From Kiritimatiellia bacterium (GTDB lineage Bacteria > Verrucomicrobiota > Kiritimatiellia > RFP12 > UBA3636), in assembly GCA_017476965.1 (NCBI GenBank), contig JAFUXX010000154.1, positions 1 to 11,316 of the forward strand: 11,316 nucleotides of DNA, in the 5' to 3' direction. Below the pieces are notes generated by a model. The model worked only from the letters and a program-made list of their open reading frames with translations, did not search any database and was not told the DNA's origin. Positions within the stretch are counted from its first letter, which is position 1. The number at the start of each line of letters is the position of its first letter. Positions 1-7,079 of this stretch are shown here, piece by piece. Position numbers and translations under genes: made by a program.

Positions 1-1073
1 ACTTCCGCCGCCGCCGCCGCGTCCCCGCGGCCGGCATGGCGGCGGCCGCGTGCGCGCTCCTGCTTTGCGGCTGCGTGTCGAACGCGTGGAACAAACGCGC
101 CTACGACGAACTGGAGGAGCTGGGAACCGAAACTTCCGTCGTCGAAGAAGTGCGCCGCGACGCCGAGGCCGAACGGGCGCGCCGGGAAGCGCTGGCCGCG
201 CTCGATTCGACGTTCCCGGGCGTCTACCGCATAAGCCCGGGCGACAAGATCGAGATCCGCGTGTACGGCGAGCGCGAGATGGACATCACCACCCGGATCG
301 GCCCCGACGGCTCGATCGGCATGATGTTCGTCGGGCAGACCACGGTTTCCGGCCTCACGATAGCCGAGGCGCGCGACGAAATCGAGTCCAAGCTCTCCGA
401 GTACATCAAGCACCCGGTCGTCGGGCTGGCGGTCCTCGACGTCGCAAGCGAGACGGTCACCGTCGGCGGCTCCGCCGCAAGGCCCGGACTGTACCAGGTT
501 TCCCAGAACACGCGCCTCGCCGACGTCTACGCCATGGCCGGCGGCAGCGCGGCGCGCCTCTTCAACGGCATCGTCGTCGACGTGGCCGACCTCGAGAACT
601 CCATCTTCGTGCGCGACGGCAAGCGGGTGCCCGTGGATTTCCGCGGGGCCATCGAACGGGGCGATCCGGTGGAGAACATCCGCGTCCGGAAAGGAGACTA
701 CATCTTCATCGCCCAGCGCATGGAGTCGAGCGTCACGATCTGCGGCGACGTCCGGAACCCGCACAAGCGCCTCTACGAGGCGGGCATGGGCATCCTGGAG
801 GCCCTTGCCACCGCCGGTTGGACGAGAGACGACCACTGGCGCTACGTCATAGTCATCCGCGACGGCCTGAGCGGAGAACCGAAGATGTACAAGGTGGACG
901 TGGACGGCATCCTCGCCGGATCGCGCCGCAACGTCCGGCTCCGCCCCAACGACATCGTTTTCGTGCCGCGCGACGAGTTCGAGGGGTACGAAATCGCCGC
1001 GCACCGCTACCTGCCGGAAGACAAGATCAACATTCCGGTGGAAGACCTCGAAGCAGTTTCCGGGGAGCGGTGA
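1..1073 (+). CDS. Polysaccharide export outer-membrane lipoprotein (OPX/Wza family), 5' end cut by window edge
   Basis: Likely outer-membrane channel or adaptor for secreted polysaccharide. Residues are numbered from the ATG at 36. A hydrophobic stretch ends in LLCGC, giving a lipoprotein cleavage site with Cys13 as the probable lipidated residue. Then come a charged, probably helical segment (24-58), a Poly_export domain (about 61-138, starting YRISPGDKIEIRVYGE) and two SLBB-type domains: about 141-225 (VTVGGSAARPGLYQV) and 233-311 (VTICGDVRNP to DIVFVPR). The frame is open to the left edge and upstream codons encode FRRRRRVPAAG. Starting at ATG 36 would give a signal peptide with no positive charge, so the true start is probably upstream, outside the window. 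The C-terminus (312-345) is charged and lacks an obvious Wza-type membrane helix. The stop overlaps the next gene's GTG. Family assignment is firm; the start is uncertain. Confidence 0.92.
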   Translation, partial: FRRRRRVPAAGMAAAACALLLCGCVSNAWNKRAYDELEELGTETSVVEEVRRDAEAERARREALAALDSTFPGVYRISPGDKIEIRVYGEREMDITTRIGPDGSIGMMFVGQTTVSGLTIAEARDEIESKLSEYIKHPVVGLAVLDVASETVTVGGSAARPGLYQVSQNTRLADVYAMAGGSAARLFNGIVVDVADLENSIFVRDGKRVPVDFRGAIERGDPVENIRVRKGDYIFIAQRMESSVTICGDVRNPHKRLYEAGMGILEALATAGWTRDDHWRYVIVIRDGLSGEPKMYKVDVDGILAGSRRNVRLRPNDIVFVPRDEFEGYEIAAHRYLPEDKINIPVEDLEAVSGER

Positions 1074-2428
1074 AGTATCTGGCTTTCGCAGTCACGGCCT
1101 TCCTGACGCCGTTCTTCGCGTACGTCCTTTCGTGGAACCGGCGCTGGATCCGCTTCGCCTTCGTGCCGGTGTTGGCGGCGTTGTGCTTCTTCGACCGGAC
1201 GTCCATAAACTTCTTCGCCGTGTCGGAATACCGCGGAACGGCGCGCGGCATGGAGGTGAGCCTCGCGTATCTCGCGGCGTTTGCCGTCATTCTCGCCCTG
1301 AAGTTCCGCGGCGTCCGCATCAGGTGGGTTCCCTCTCGCGGGGCGGCGCTCTTCCTCGTCTATTTCCTTCTCTGCCTTCCGAGCCTCACGGCGGCGGACA
1401 ACCTGCTCTACGCTTGGTTCGAAATCTGGAAACTGGCTCTCCTCTACCTCTTCCTCGTCGCGGTCGAAAACTACCTGCGCGCGACGGACGACGCGGGGAC
1501 GGTCCTTCTCGCGCTGGGCCTCTTCGCGATGGCCAACTTCGCCTTTGTCGCGAAACAACACTTCGCGGGCGTCTGGCAGCCGAAAGGTTGCTTCGACCAC
1601 CGAAACGGATTGGCCTTCTGCATGAACCTGCTGGGCCCGGTCTTCTTCGCCGGTTACCTGATGAAGGGGCTCGGGACGCGATGGGGGCGTTTCTTTTTCG
1701 TGGCGTTCGTCAGCGCCGCGTTTGCCGCGATCCGCTCCTATTCGCGGACGGCGCTCGTGCTAATCCCGCTCGGGTACGGCCTCGCCTGGTGCCTGTGCAT
1801 GGCGTTCGGCAAGCCGCGCAACGCCGTGCGCCGGTCGGCGTGGCTCGCCGCGCTCGCCGCGCTGGCGCTCGCGGTCATGCTTCCCCGCATCGTCCAGCGG
1901 TTCGAGACGGCGGGGACGGGATCGAAGAGTTACCGGATCCAAACCGCGAAATGCGCGATGGAAATGATCGCCGACGAACCGCTGCGCGGCGTCGGCATCA
2001 ACAACTGGGGCGTCAAGGTGAACCCTCCGTATCCTTACGCGCAGCGGGCCGGCATCGACCGTAGCAACATGGAGAGGACGTCCTTGTACCACGAAGGCAT
2101 CGTCGAAACCGTCTACCTGCTCGTCGCGGCCGAGTGCGGCATCCCGTGTCTGCTGGCGTTCGTCGCATGGCTCCTGCACTACGCGTTTCTCGCATTCCGG
2201 CTCTGTCCCCGATTGGCCGGGACGGCGCGGTTTTTCGTTCCGGCGGGTCTGGCCGCGGGCTTGTCGGTGATTGTGCTGGAGAGTTGCATGGAATGGACGC
2301 TGCGCATGCGCCAGCCCGTCCTGCCGTTCATGGCGTTTTTCGCCATTCTCGAGTATCTTGCGGAGTCGTCCCGGCACGGGGCCGCAGCTCCGACGGTTCC
2401 GTCGGCAAAGGGAGCCTTGCCGGCATGA
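1070..2428 (+). CDS. O-antigen polymerase/ligase family membrane protein (Wzy/WaaL type)
   Basis: A 452-residue polytopic inner-membrane protein, with about a dozen hydrophobic segments spread from residue 2 to 431. The second half matches the Wzy_C/O-antigen ligase pattern. It has SYSRTALVL (223-231, with the Arg226 expected of this family), then a large extracytoplasmic loop (about 273-345) containing DEPLRGVGINNW (302-313), and a histidine motif YHEGIVETVYLLVAAECGI (340-358). The start is GTG at 1070, overlapping the previous stop as GTGA. A later ATG (1250) would discard the first membrane segments, so it is not preferred. With a Wzx-like flippase and many glycosyltransferases in the same operon, polymerisation of repeat units (Wzy) is the likelier role, but ligation onto a lipid acceptor (WaaL) cannot be excluded, because both share this domain. 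Confidence 0.88.
   Translation: MKYLAFAVTAFLTPFFAYVLSWNRRWIRFAFVPVLAALCFFDRTSINFFAVSEYRGTARGMEVSLAYLAAFAVILALKFRGVRIRWVPSRGAALFLVYFLLCLPSLTAADNLLYAWFEIWKLALLYLFLVAVENYLRATDDAGTVLLALGLFAMANFAFVAKQHFAGVWQPKGCFDHRNGLAFCMNLLGPVFFAGYLMKGLGTRWGRFFFVAFVSAAFAAIRSYSRTALVLIPLGYGLAWCLCMAFGKPRNAVRRSAWLAALAALALAVMLPRIVQRFETAGTGSKSYRIQTAKCAMEMIADEPLRGVGINNWGVKVNPPYPYAQRAGIDRSNMERTSLYHEGIVETVYLLVAAECGIPCLLAFVAWLLHYAFLAFRLCPRLAGTARFFVPAGLAAGLSVIVLESCMEWTLRMRQPVLPFMAFFAILEYLAESSRHGAAAPTVPSAKGALPA
2409..2414 (+). promoter_or_regulatory. Shine-Dalgarno-like AGGGAG for the acyltransferase gene
   Basis: AGGGAG lies inside the end of the polymerase/ligase gene, 10 bases before the ATG at 2425. It supports that ATG as the start and fits translation inside an overlapping operon. 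Confidence 0.5.
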
Positions 2429-3540
2429 GGACGCTCGACCGGGAAACATCGCGCCGCATCGCGTCGCTCGGCCTTGTCTGCGCCGTGTTCGTCGTGATCT
2501 TGCACGCGGCGCAGCCGGCGCCGGCAGACCCCGCGACGGCCGCGTGGTGGCTCAACGCGATGACGGCCGGCACGTTCGGCCGGCTCGCCGTTCCGTTCTT
2601 CTTCGCCGTCTCCGGCTTTTTCCTCGCCCGCCACGCGGACGCTCCCGGCTGGTGGCGGCGGGAAACCGCCAAACGGATCGGATCGCTTCTCGTCCCGTTC
2701 GCGTTCTGGTCCTGCGTCTGGGCCGCTCTTGTCTCCTCGGAATCCATCGTCCGCAACGCCCTTTCGGGGGCAAGTCCGGTCGTCGCCGTTCCGCAGGGCC
2801 GGACGCTCGTCCGCTTTCTCGGTCTCGATCCCTTTTCCGCGCCGGCCGATCCGCCGCTTTGGTTCCTGCGGTGCCTGTTCGTCTTTGCCGTGCTGTCTCC
2901 GGCGATTTTCTTCGCCGTCCGCCGGGGCGGCGTCCTCCTTCCCGCCATTTCGCTCCTCCTTTCCGCCGTCGTTTCGTCCGGCGTCCTTCCGCCGAAGACC
3001 TCCGGTTTGCTGACGTACGGTTTTTCGGTCGAGGGACTCGCGTTCTATTCGGCCGGAGCGTGGCTCGCGTTCTCGGAGAAGGCCTTGCCGCAAGGTCGTG
3101 CCGCGGCGTCCGTCTCCGCGGCCGGAGCGTCCGGCCTCGTCCTGTCCCGCGTTCTTGCCGCGGCTGGTTCCCCCGTGGCGGACCCCTTGCAGAAGCTGGC
3201 GCTTCCCGCAGCCCTGTTCGCGCTTTGGCGCTTTTTCCCGCGCGTCCGCATCGGGCATTCGGCCGCATCGTGCGCATTTGCCGTCTACTTGGTCCACCCG
3301 GTGGTCGTCCGCGTCTCGAACGCCTTCTTCTACGGGCGCAACGGATGCCTGGCCCTCATTCTGAAATTCGCCGGTTTTTCAGCCGTCTCCCTTGCCCTGG
3401 CCCTGGTGCTCGGCAAGGCTCCGCCGGTGTTTCGCAAAGTCGCGTTCGGAGGGCGTGGTGGCAAGGGGGAGCCGCGCGACCTCCCCTCGTCCGCTCCGGG
3501 GCCGGCTCCCGCCCTCCCGACGAAGGAGCCCGCACCATGA
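2425..3540 (+). CDS. Acyltransferase-3 family membrane O-acyltransferase
   Basis: A 371-residue polytopic protein of the acyltransferase-3 (OafA/NodX-like) family, which transfers acyl groups, often acetyl, to sugars at the inner membrane. Family hallmarks are visible. His27 sits in the first membrane segment (VVILHA). The RLAVPFFFAVSGFFLA block (53-68) carries the R..VPxFFxxSG signature. PLWFLR (144-149) and the terminal YLVHP (288-292) follow. About ten hydrophobic segments run to residue 330. The last 40 residues form a Gly/Pro/Ala-rich basic tail with no recognisable domain. ATG 2425 overlaps the previous stop (ATGA). No SGNH periplasmic domain is fused. Expected job: O-acyl decoration of the polysaccharide made by the neighbouring enzymes; the acyl donor and target sugar cannot be read from sequence. 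Confidence 0.9.
   Translation: MRTLDRETSRRIASLGLVCAVFVVILHAAQPAPADPATAAWWLNAMTAGTFGRLAVPFFFAVSGFFLARHADAPGWWRRETAKRIGSLLVPFAFWSCVWAALVSSESIVRNALSGASPVVAVPQGRTLVRFLGLDPFSAPADPPLWFLRCLFVFAVLSPAIFFAVRRGGVLLPAISLLLSAVVSSGVLPPKTSGLLTYGFSVEGLAFYSAGAWLAFSEKALPQGRAAASVSAAGASGLVLSRVLAAAGSPVADPLQKLALPAALFALWRFFPRVRIGHSAASCAFAVYLVHPVVVRVSNAFFYGRNGCLALILKFAGFSAVSLALALVLGKAPPVFRKVAFGGRGGKGEPRDLPSSAPGPAPALPTKEPAP
3523..3528 (+). promoter_or_regulatory. Strong Shine-Dalgarno AAGGAG for the glycosyltransferase at 3537
   Basis: A near-consensus AAGGAG ends 8 bases before ATG 3537. It lies within codons for the acyltransferase's Pro-rich tail and strongly supports ATG 3537 as the real start. Confidence 0.75.
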
Positions 3541-4535
3541 ACATTCCCGCCGATGTCAAGTCCCTCCTCCAGGCGCACAAGGTCGCCGTCCTGTGCCGGA
3601 ATCCGCTCGTTCTGGTGGCGTTCGAGCGCGATTTCGTCGCGCACACGGACGAACTGGCGGCGTTCGTCCGGGCGTACTCCGGGGCTGCGGTCCTGCTGCA
3701 ACTCGGCTGGGAGTACGAGTCGGCGGTAAAGTCCGGCGAGCTTGCCGGATGGATCGCGCGGTTCCGCGAGCGTGCGCCGGATGCGCGGGTCGTCGTCCTC
3801 TGCAACTCCCCGCGCGAGCCGGCCGTGCTCGCGGCGCGGGGCTTGGAGGCGATCCTGGCCAACCACAACGCCTTTCTCGACGAGCGCCGCTACCGGCCGC
3901 TGCCGTCGCGGAAGCGATTCGACGCGGCGTATCTGGCCCGCCTCACTCCAGTCAAGCGGCACGAGCTGATTCCCGCCTCCCTCGCGCCGCGGCTGCTGTG
4001 CCTGGGGGCCATCGTGCTGCCGGACGAAGTCGAATGGGCCGCCGCCGCCCGCGCGCGGCTGGCGGCGGCGACGTGGATCTCGTACTTTCCGGGGCATCGC
4101 GTCTCCGGACTCCTCTCGCAGGCGCGGTGCGGCCTCGCGCTTTCCGCCATCGAAGGGGCCTTCTTCGGCTCTTCCGAGTACCTGCTCTGCGGACTGCCCG
4201 TGGTGGACACGCCTGCGCTGGGCGGACGGGACGCGCTCTATCCGCCGGAGTTCGTCGAGTCGGCGGAGGCGACGCAGGACGGCGTTGCCGCCGGCGTGGA
4301 GCGCTGGAAGGCCGCGCAGCCCGACCCGTGGCGCGTCCGCGCCGCGTGGCTCGCCAAGGCCCGCCCACATCGCGACGCCTTCCTCGCGCTGATGCGGGAC
4401 CTGACGGGCCGCGACCAAGGCCGCCCGCCCCACAAGCTCGGACTCCGAACGCCGCATCCGGGCACGGCCTGGACGCTGGCGATGGCCGCGAAAAACCGGA
4501 TGGCCGCCTGCATGCCCTTCCTTTTCCGTCCATGA
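3537..4535 (+). CDS. Glycosyltransferase, GT-B-like (GT1/GT4-type C-terminal half)
   Basis: A 332-residue cytoplasmic protein with no signal peptide or membrane span. The N-terminal half is a Rossmann-like acceptor domain (AVLLQLGWEYESA at 51-63; VVVLCNSPRE at 85-94). A linker block follows: NHNAFLDERRYRPL (109-122) and YLARLTPVKRHEL (132-144), whose Arg135 and Lys140 sit where GT-B enzymes hold the donor phosphates. The C-terminal half has ALSAIEGAFFGSSEYLLCGLP (201-221) and VVDTPALGGRD (222-232), the acidic EG plus G-rich nucleotide-sugar-binding pattern of GT4-like enzymes. The donor and acceptor are unknown. Start ATG 3537 overlaps the upstream stop and has a strong ribosome-binding site. 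The class (retaining GT4-like) is inferred from motifs, and the exact CAZy family is uncertain. Confidence 0.78.
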   Translation: MNIPADVKSLLQAHKVAVLCRNPLVLVAFERDFVAHTDELAAFVRAYSGAAVLLQLGWEYESAVKSGELAGWIARFRERAPDARVVVLCNSPREPAVLAARGLEAILANHNAFLDERRYRPLPSRKRFDAAYLARLTPVKRHELIPASLAPRLLCLGAIVLPDEVEWAAAARARLAAATWISYFPGHRVSGLLSQARCGLALSAIEGAFFGSSEYLLCGLPVVDTPALGGRDALYPPEFVESAEATQDGVAAGVERWKAAQPDPWRVRAAWLAKARPHRDAFLALMRDLTGRDQGRPPHKLGLRTPHPGTAWTLAMAAKNRMAACMPFLFRP

Positions 4536-5281
4536 ACCTCTACGTCGTCAACCTCGACCGCGCGCCGGAACGCCTCGCCGACACGAAACGCCTCTTCGAC
4601 GAGGCGGGGCTTTCCTTCGTGCGCATTCCGGGCGTTGACGGCGCGGCGCTCCCGCCCGCAGAGCGCCGCCGGACATGCCCGCCCGTGCGCTTCTACCTCG
4701 CCAACGGCTACCGGGCGCTTCCCGGCGAGATTGGCTGCGTCCTGTCGCACCTCGCGGCGTGGAAGGCGGCGTTCGCCGGCGGCGAGGCCCTTGCCGCCGT
4801 CTTCGAGGACGACGTTTCCTTCGACGCGGGCGGCCTGCGCGCTGCGCTTGCGTCCGCCGAGCGCGACAACGATCCCGCAGTGCCGACAGTCTGGCTGCTG
4901 CAATCGCGCGTCCCGCCCCCGCCGCCGGACCTCGGCGGCCGCGCGTGGTTCGACATCCTCGAAACGGACGACGCCGGCAACGTCTTCTGGACTTCCTCCT
5001 ACGTGCTCAACGCCGCCGCCGCGCGGCGTCTCGCCGAGATTCTGACTCCGATGTGCAACGTTGCGGACGCCTGGTCCGCGTTCGCCCGCTGCGGCGTCCG
5101 CGTCCTGGCGATGGCGCGGCCGTGCTGCGGCCAGCGCGAAACTGTTTCCACGATCGAGCGCAAGGAGGGTTTCCTCTGGCGGCAGGCGTGGTTCCGGCGC
5201 TTCCACTGGACGAAGTGGCGCTTCGCCATCCGCGTCGATCTTTTCCTCAAACGCCTCGAAGGGAAGAGGTTCCCGTCGTGA
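4532..5281 (+). CDS. Glycosyltransferase family 25 protein, first of a tandem pair
   Basis: A 249-residue GT25 (LPS/LOS glycosyltransferase) protein, the family that includes Lgt-type galactosyltransferases. Motifs in order: YVVNLDRAPERL (4-15), VDGAAL (35-40), LPGEIGCVLSHLAAW (63-77), AAVFEDDVSF (88-97, the EDD metal/donor motif at 92-94), SSYVLNAAAARRL (155-167) and an ADAW acidic motif near 178-181. The C-terminus (214-246) is rich in Trp, Arg and Lys and ends KRLEGKR, perhaps a membrane-surface contact. Length is typical for the family. ATG 4532 forms an ATGA overlap, and no good Shine-Dalgarno precedes it, so reinitiation after the upstream stop is plausible. It is about 60% identical by hand count to the next gene. 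Sugar specificity is unknown. Confidence 0.9.
   Translation: MNLYVVNLDRAPERLADTKRLFDEAGLSFVRIPGVDGAALPPAERRRTCPPVRFYLANGYRALPGEIGCVLSHLAAWKAAFAGGEALAAVFEDDVSFDAGGLRAALASAERDNDPAVPTVWLLQSRVPPPPPDLGGRAWFDILETDDAGNVFWTSSYVLNAAAARRLAEILTPMCNVADAWSAFARCGVRVLAMARPCCGQRETVSTIERKEGFLWRQAWFRRFHWTKWRFAIRVDLFLKRLEGKRFPS
5261..5269 (+). promoter_or_regulatory. Shine-Dalgarno-like GGGAAGAGG for the second GT25 gene
   Basis: A purine-rich GGGAAGAGG ends 8 bases before GTG 5278 and supports that GTG start. It is encoded by the C-terminal EGKR codons of the first GT25. Confidence 0.55.
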
Positions 5282-6024
5282 AGATCTACGTCATCAACCT
5301 CGACCGCTCCCCGGAACGCCTCGCCGAGACGAAGCGGCAGCTGGACGCCGCCGGGCTCCCCTTCGAGCGCTTCCCGGCGGTGGACGGTCGCGCGCTCTCC
5401 CCGGCCGAACGACGCGAGGCGTGTCCGCCGCTGCGGTTCTGGCTCGCCAACGGCTTCCGCAGCGTCCTGCCCGGCGAGATCGGCTGCGCACTTTCGCACC
5501 GCGGGGTCTGGGAGAGGATCGCCGACGGCCCCGGCGATGTCGCCGCCGTCTTCGAGGATGACGCCGTCTTGGACGCCGACGCGCTGCGCGACGTCCTTGC
5601 GACCGCGGAACGCGACGACGACCCCGCCGTCCCGACCGTCTGGCTGATGCAGGAGGGGCTGCCGGCGCCGGCGCGCCTCGACGGCCGCCGCTTCTACGAC
5701 ATCCTCGAAACCGACGATGTCGGGCACGTCTTCTCGACGCGCGCCTATGCACTCAACCGCGCGGCGGCCAAGCGGCTGGCCGCGATCCTCGCGCCCGTCG
5801 CCAACGTGGCGGACACGTGGTCCGCCTACGCCCGTTGCGGCGTACGTGTCCTCGCCCCCGTCCGGCCCTGCGCCTTCGCGCGGAAAACGCCGTCGGACAT
5901 CGGGCCCGCGTCCGGGTTCCTGTGGCGCTTCGGGTGGTACCGCCGCCGCGTCCACTGGAGGCGCTGGAAACTGTCCTTCCGCCTGGATTTGCTGCTCAAG
6001 CGCCTCGAAGGAAAGCGGCCATGA
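5278..6024 (+). CDS. Glycosyltransferase family 25 protein, second of a tandem pair
   Basis: A 248-residue paralogue of the preceding gene, collinear with it along its whole length. Shared motifs: YVINLDRSPERL (4-15), VLPGEIGCALSH (63-74), AAVFEDDAVLDA (89-100, EDD at 93-95), FYDILETDD (139-147), YALNRAAAKRL (157-167), NVADTWSAYARCGVRVLA (176-193) and the KRLEGKR terminus. My hand alignment gives about 154 identities in 250 positions. Differences cluster at 75-88 and 195-212, flanking the EDD strand and near the C-terminus, where acceptor recognition could differ. The start is GTG 5278, overlapping the previous stop as GTGA and preceded by a purine-rich site. It probably adds a different sugar, or uses a different acceptor, than its neighbour. 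Redundancy is the alternative. Confidence 0.9.
   Translation: MKIYVINLDRSPERLAETKRQLDAAGLPFERFPAVDGRALSPAERREACPPLRFWLANGFRSVLPGEIGCALSHRGVWERIADGPGDVAAVFEDDAVLDADALRDVLATAERDDDPAVPTVWLMQEGLPAPARLDGRRFYDILETDDVGHVFSTRAYALNRAAAKRLAAILAPVANVADTWSAYARCGVRVLAPVRPCAFARKTPSDIGPASGFLWRFGWYRRRVHWRRWKLSFRLDLLLKRLEGKRP
6008..6015 (+). promoter_or_regulatory. Shine-Dalgarno-like AAGGAAAG for the Stealth gene
   Basis: AAGGAAAG, with core AAGGA at 6008-6012 ending 8 bases before ATG 6021, sits in the conserved EGK codons at the end of the second GT25. It supports ATG 6021 as the start. Confidence 0.6.
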
Positions 6025-7079
6025 AACGCACCGACGACCCGATCGACATCGTGCTTCCATGGGTGGACGGTTCCGACCCCGCCTGGATCGAAAGCCGCCG
6101 CCGCCGTCTGGCGGCGTTTTCCGGCGCCGGCACCGATTCCGCCGCAGACTGCCGCTACCGCGACATGGGGCTGCTGCGCCACTGGTTCCGCGGCATCGAG
6201 CGGTTCGCCCCGTGGGCCCGCCGCGTCTTCTTCGTCACGTGCGGCCACGTTCCCGTCTGGCTCGACGCCTCCAATCCGCGCCTCCGGATCGTCCGCCACG
6301 ACGAATTCCTCCCCGCGCGCTGGCTCCCGACGTTCAACGCCCCGACGATCGAGATGAACTTCCACCGCATCCCGGATCTCGCCGAGCGCTTCGTCTACTT
6401 CAACGACGACACGTTCCTGCTGCGGCCCGTTCCCGCCGAGTTCTATTTTCGCGGCGGCGACCCCGTGACGCCCGCGAGCCTCCGGCCCCGCCGCATGCTC
6501 GGCTTCGAATGGTGGAAGCGCTATCTCGCCAACGACGAGTTCGTCCTCAACGCCTGCATCGACACCAGGCCCTCGATCCGGGCCAACTGGCGCAAGTGGA
6601 CCTCGGTCCGGCACCTCGGGCTCCGGCGCGCGCTCGGCAACGCGCTGTGCTGGTCCGTCGACGGACGCATTCCGGTCAAGGCCTTCGGCCACATGCCTTC
6701 GCCGCAGCTCAAGTCGACGCTGGACGGCATCTGGCGCGCCTGTCCGGAGTTCATGGAGGAGATGTCGGCGCTCCCGTTCGCCGCGGACGTCAAGGTGAAC
6801 CAGTGGCTCGCCACGGCGTGGAACCTCGCGCGGGGAAGGTTTTTCCCGGCGAAACCCGGCACCCGCGGAACGTATTTCGACGTGTGTGCCCGGACGATCG
6901 ACGAGGCCCGCGAGGCGGTCCGCTCCCGGGCGGCGGCGCAGATCTGTCTCAACGACTCGGGCGGAAACGAGCGTCCCGAACTCCATTTCCGGTTGCTCCG
7001 CGAATCCTTCGACGAAATCCTCCCGGATCGGTCGTCGTTCGAGAAACCTGTCGTTTCCGGGCCGGGGAGCGCGCCGTGA
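6021..7079 (+). CDS. Stealth-family capsular polysaccharide sugar-phosphate transferase
   Basis: A 352-residue cytoplasmic protein with the four conserved blocks of the Stealth family (related to bacterial capsule hexose-1-phosphate transferases and animal GlcNAc-1-phosphotransferase). CR1 is IDIVLPWVDGSDPAW (8-22). CR2 spans about 45-143 and includes RYRDMGLLRHWFRGIERFAP (45-64), VFFVTCGHVPVWL (69-81) and the acidic VYFNDDTFLL (125-134). CR3 lies around HMPSPQLKSTLDGIW (224-238). CR4 is near QICLND (307-312). Family members move a sugar-1-phosphate from a nucleotide sugar to another sugar, making a phosphodiester, which suggests a phosphate-containing glycan here. ATG 6021 overlaps the previous stop and has a good ribosome-binding site. 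The family call is firm; the donor sugar is unknown. Confidence 0.92.
   Translation: MKRTDDPIDIVLPWVDGSDPAWIESRRRRLAAFSGAGTDSAADCRYRDMGLLRHWFRGIERFAPWARRVFFVTCGHVPVWLDASNPRLRIVRHDEFLPARWLPTFNAPTIEMNFHRIPDLAERFVYFNDDTFLLRPVPAEFYFRGGDPVTPASLRPRRMLGFEWWKRYLANDEFVLNACIDTRPSIRANWRKWTSVRHLGLRRALGNALCWSVDGRIPVKAFGHMPSPQLKSTLDGIWRACPEFMEEMSALPFAADVKVNQWLATAWNLARGRFFPAKPGTRGTYFDVCARTIDEAREAVRSRAAAQICLNDSGGNERPELHFRLLRESFDEILPDRSSFEKPVVSGPGSAP
7064..7069 (+). promoter_or_regulatory. Shine-Dalgarno-like GGGGAG for the flippase gene
   Basis: GGGGAG ends 6 bases before GTG 7076, inside the end of the Stealth gene. This favours the GTG as start over later codons. Confidence 0.55.

Noticed and set aside
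5..22. A short CCG/CGC triplet run at the left edge as a microsatellite or regulatory repeat
   Set aside because: It is too short and is explained as in-frame Arg codons of the export protein's signal peptide in a very G+C-rich genome.
36..38. ATG at 36 as the true start of the export lipoprotein
   Set aside because: It gives a signal peptide with no positively charged n-region, whereas the frame stays open upstream through five Arg codons to the window edge, so the start is more likely outside the window.
50..1069. A long frame upstream of and continuous with the polymerase/ligase gene, as if a large N-terminal domain were fused to it
   Set aside because: Its translation is Arg/Pro/Gly/His-rich out-of-frame sequence lying over the export lipoprotein. 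The real protein begins at GTG 1070 in a GTGA overlap.
2179..3297. A long minus-strand frame opposite the acyltransferase
   Set aside because: Low-complexity charged translation with no recognisable motif. The plus strand has clear acyltransferase-3 motifs.
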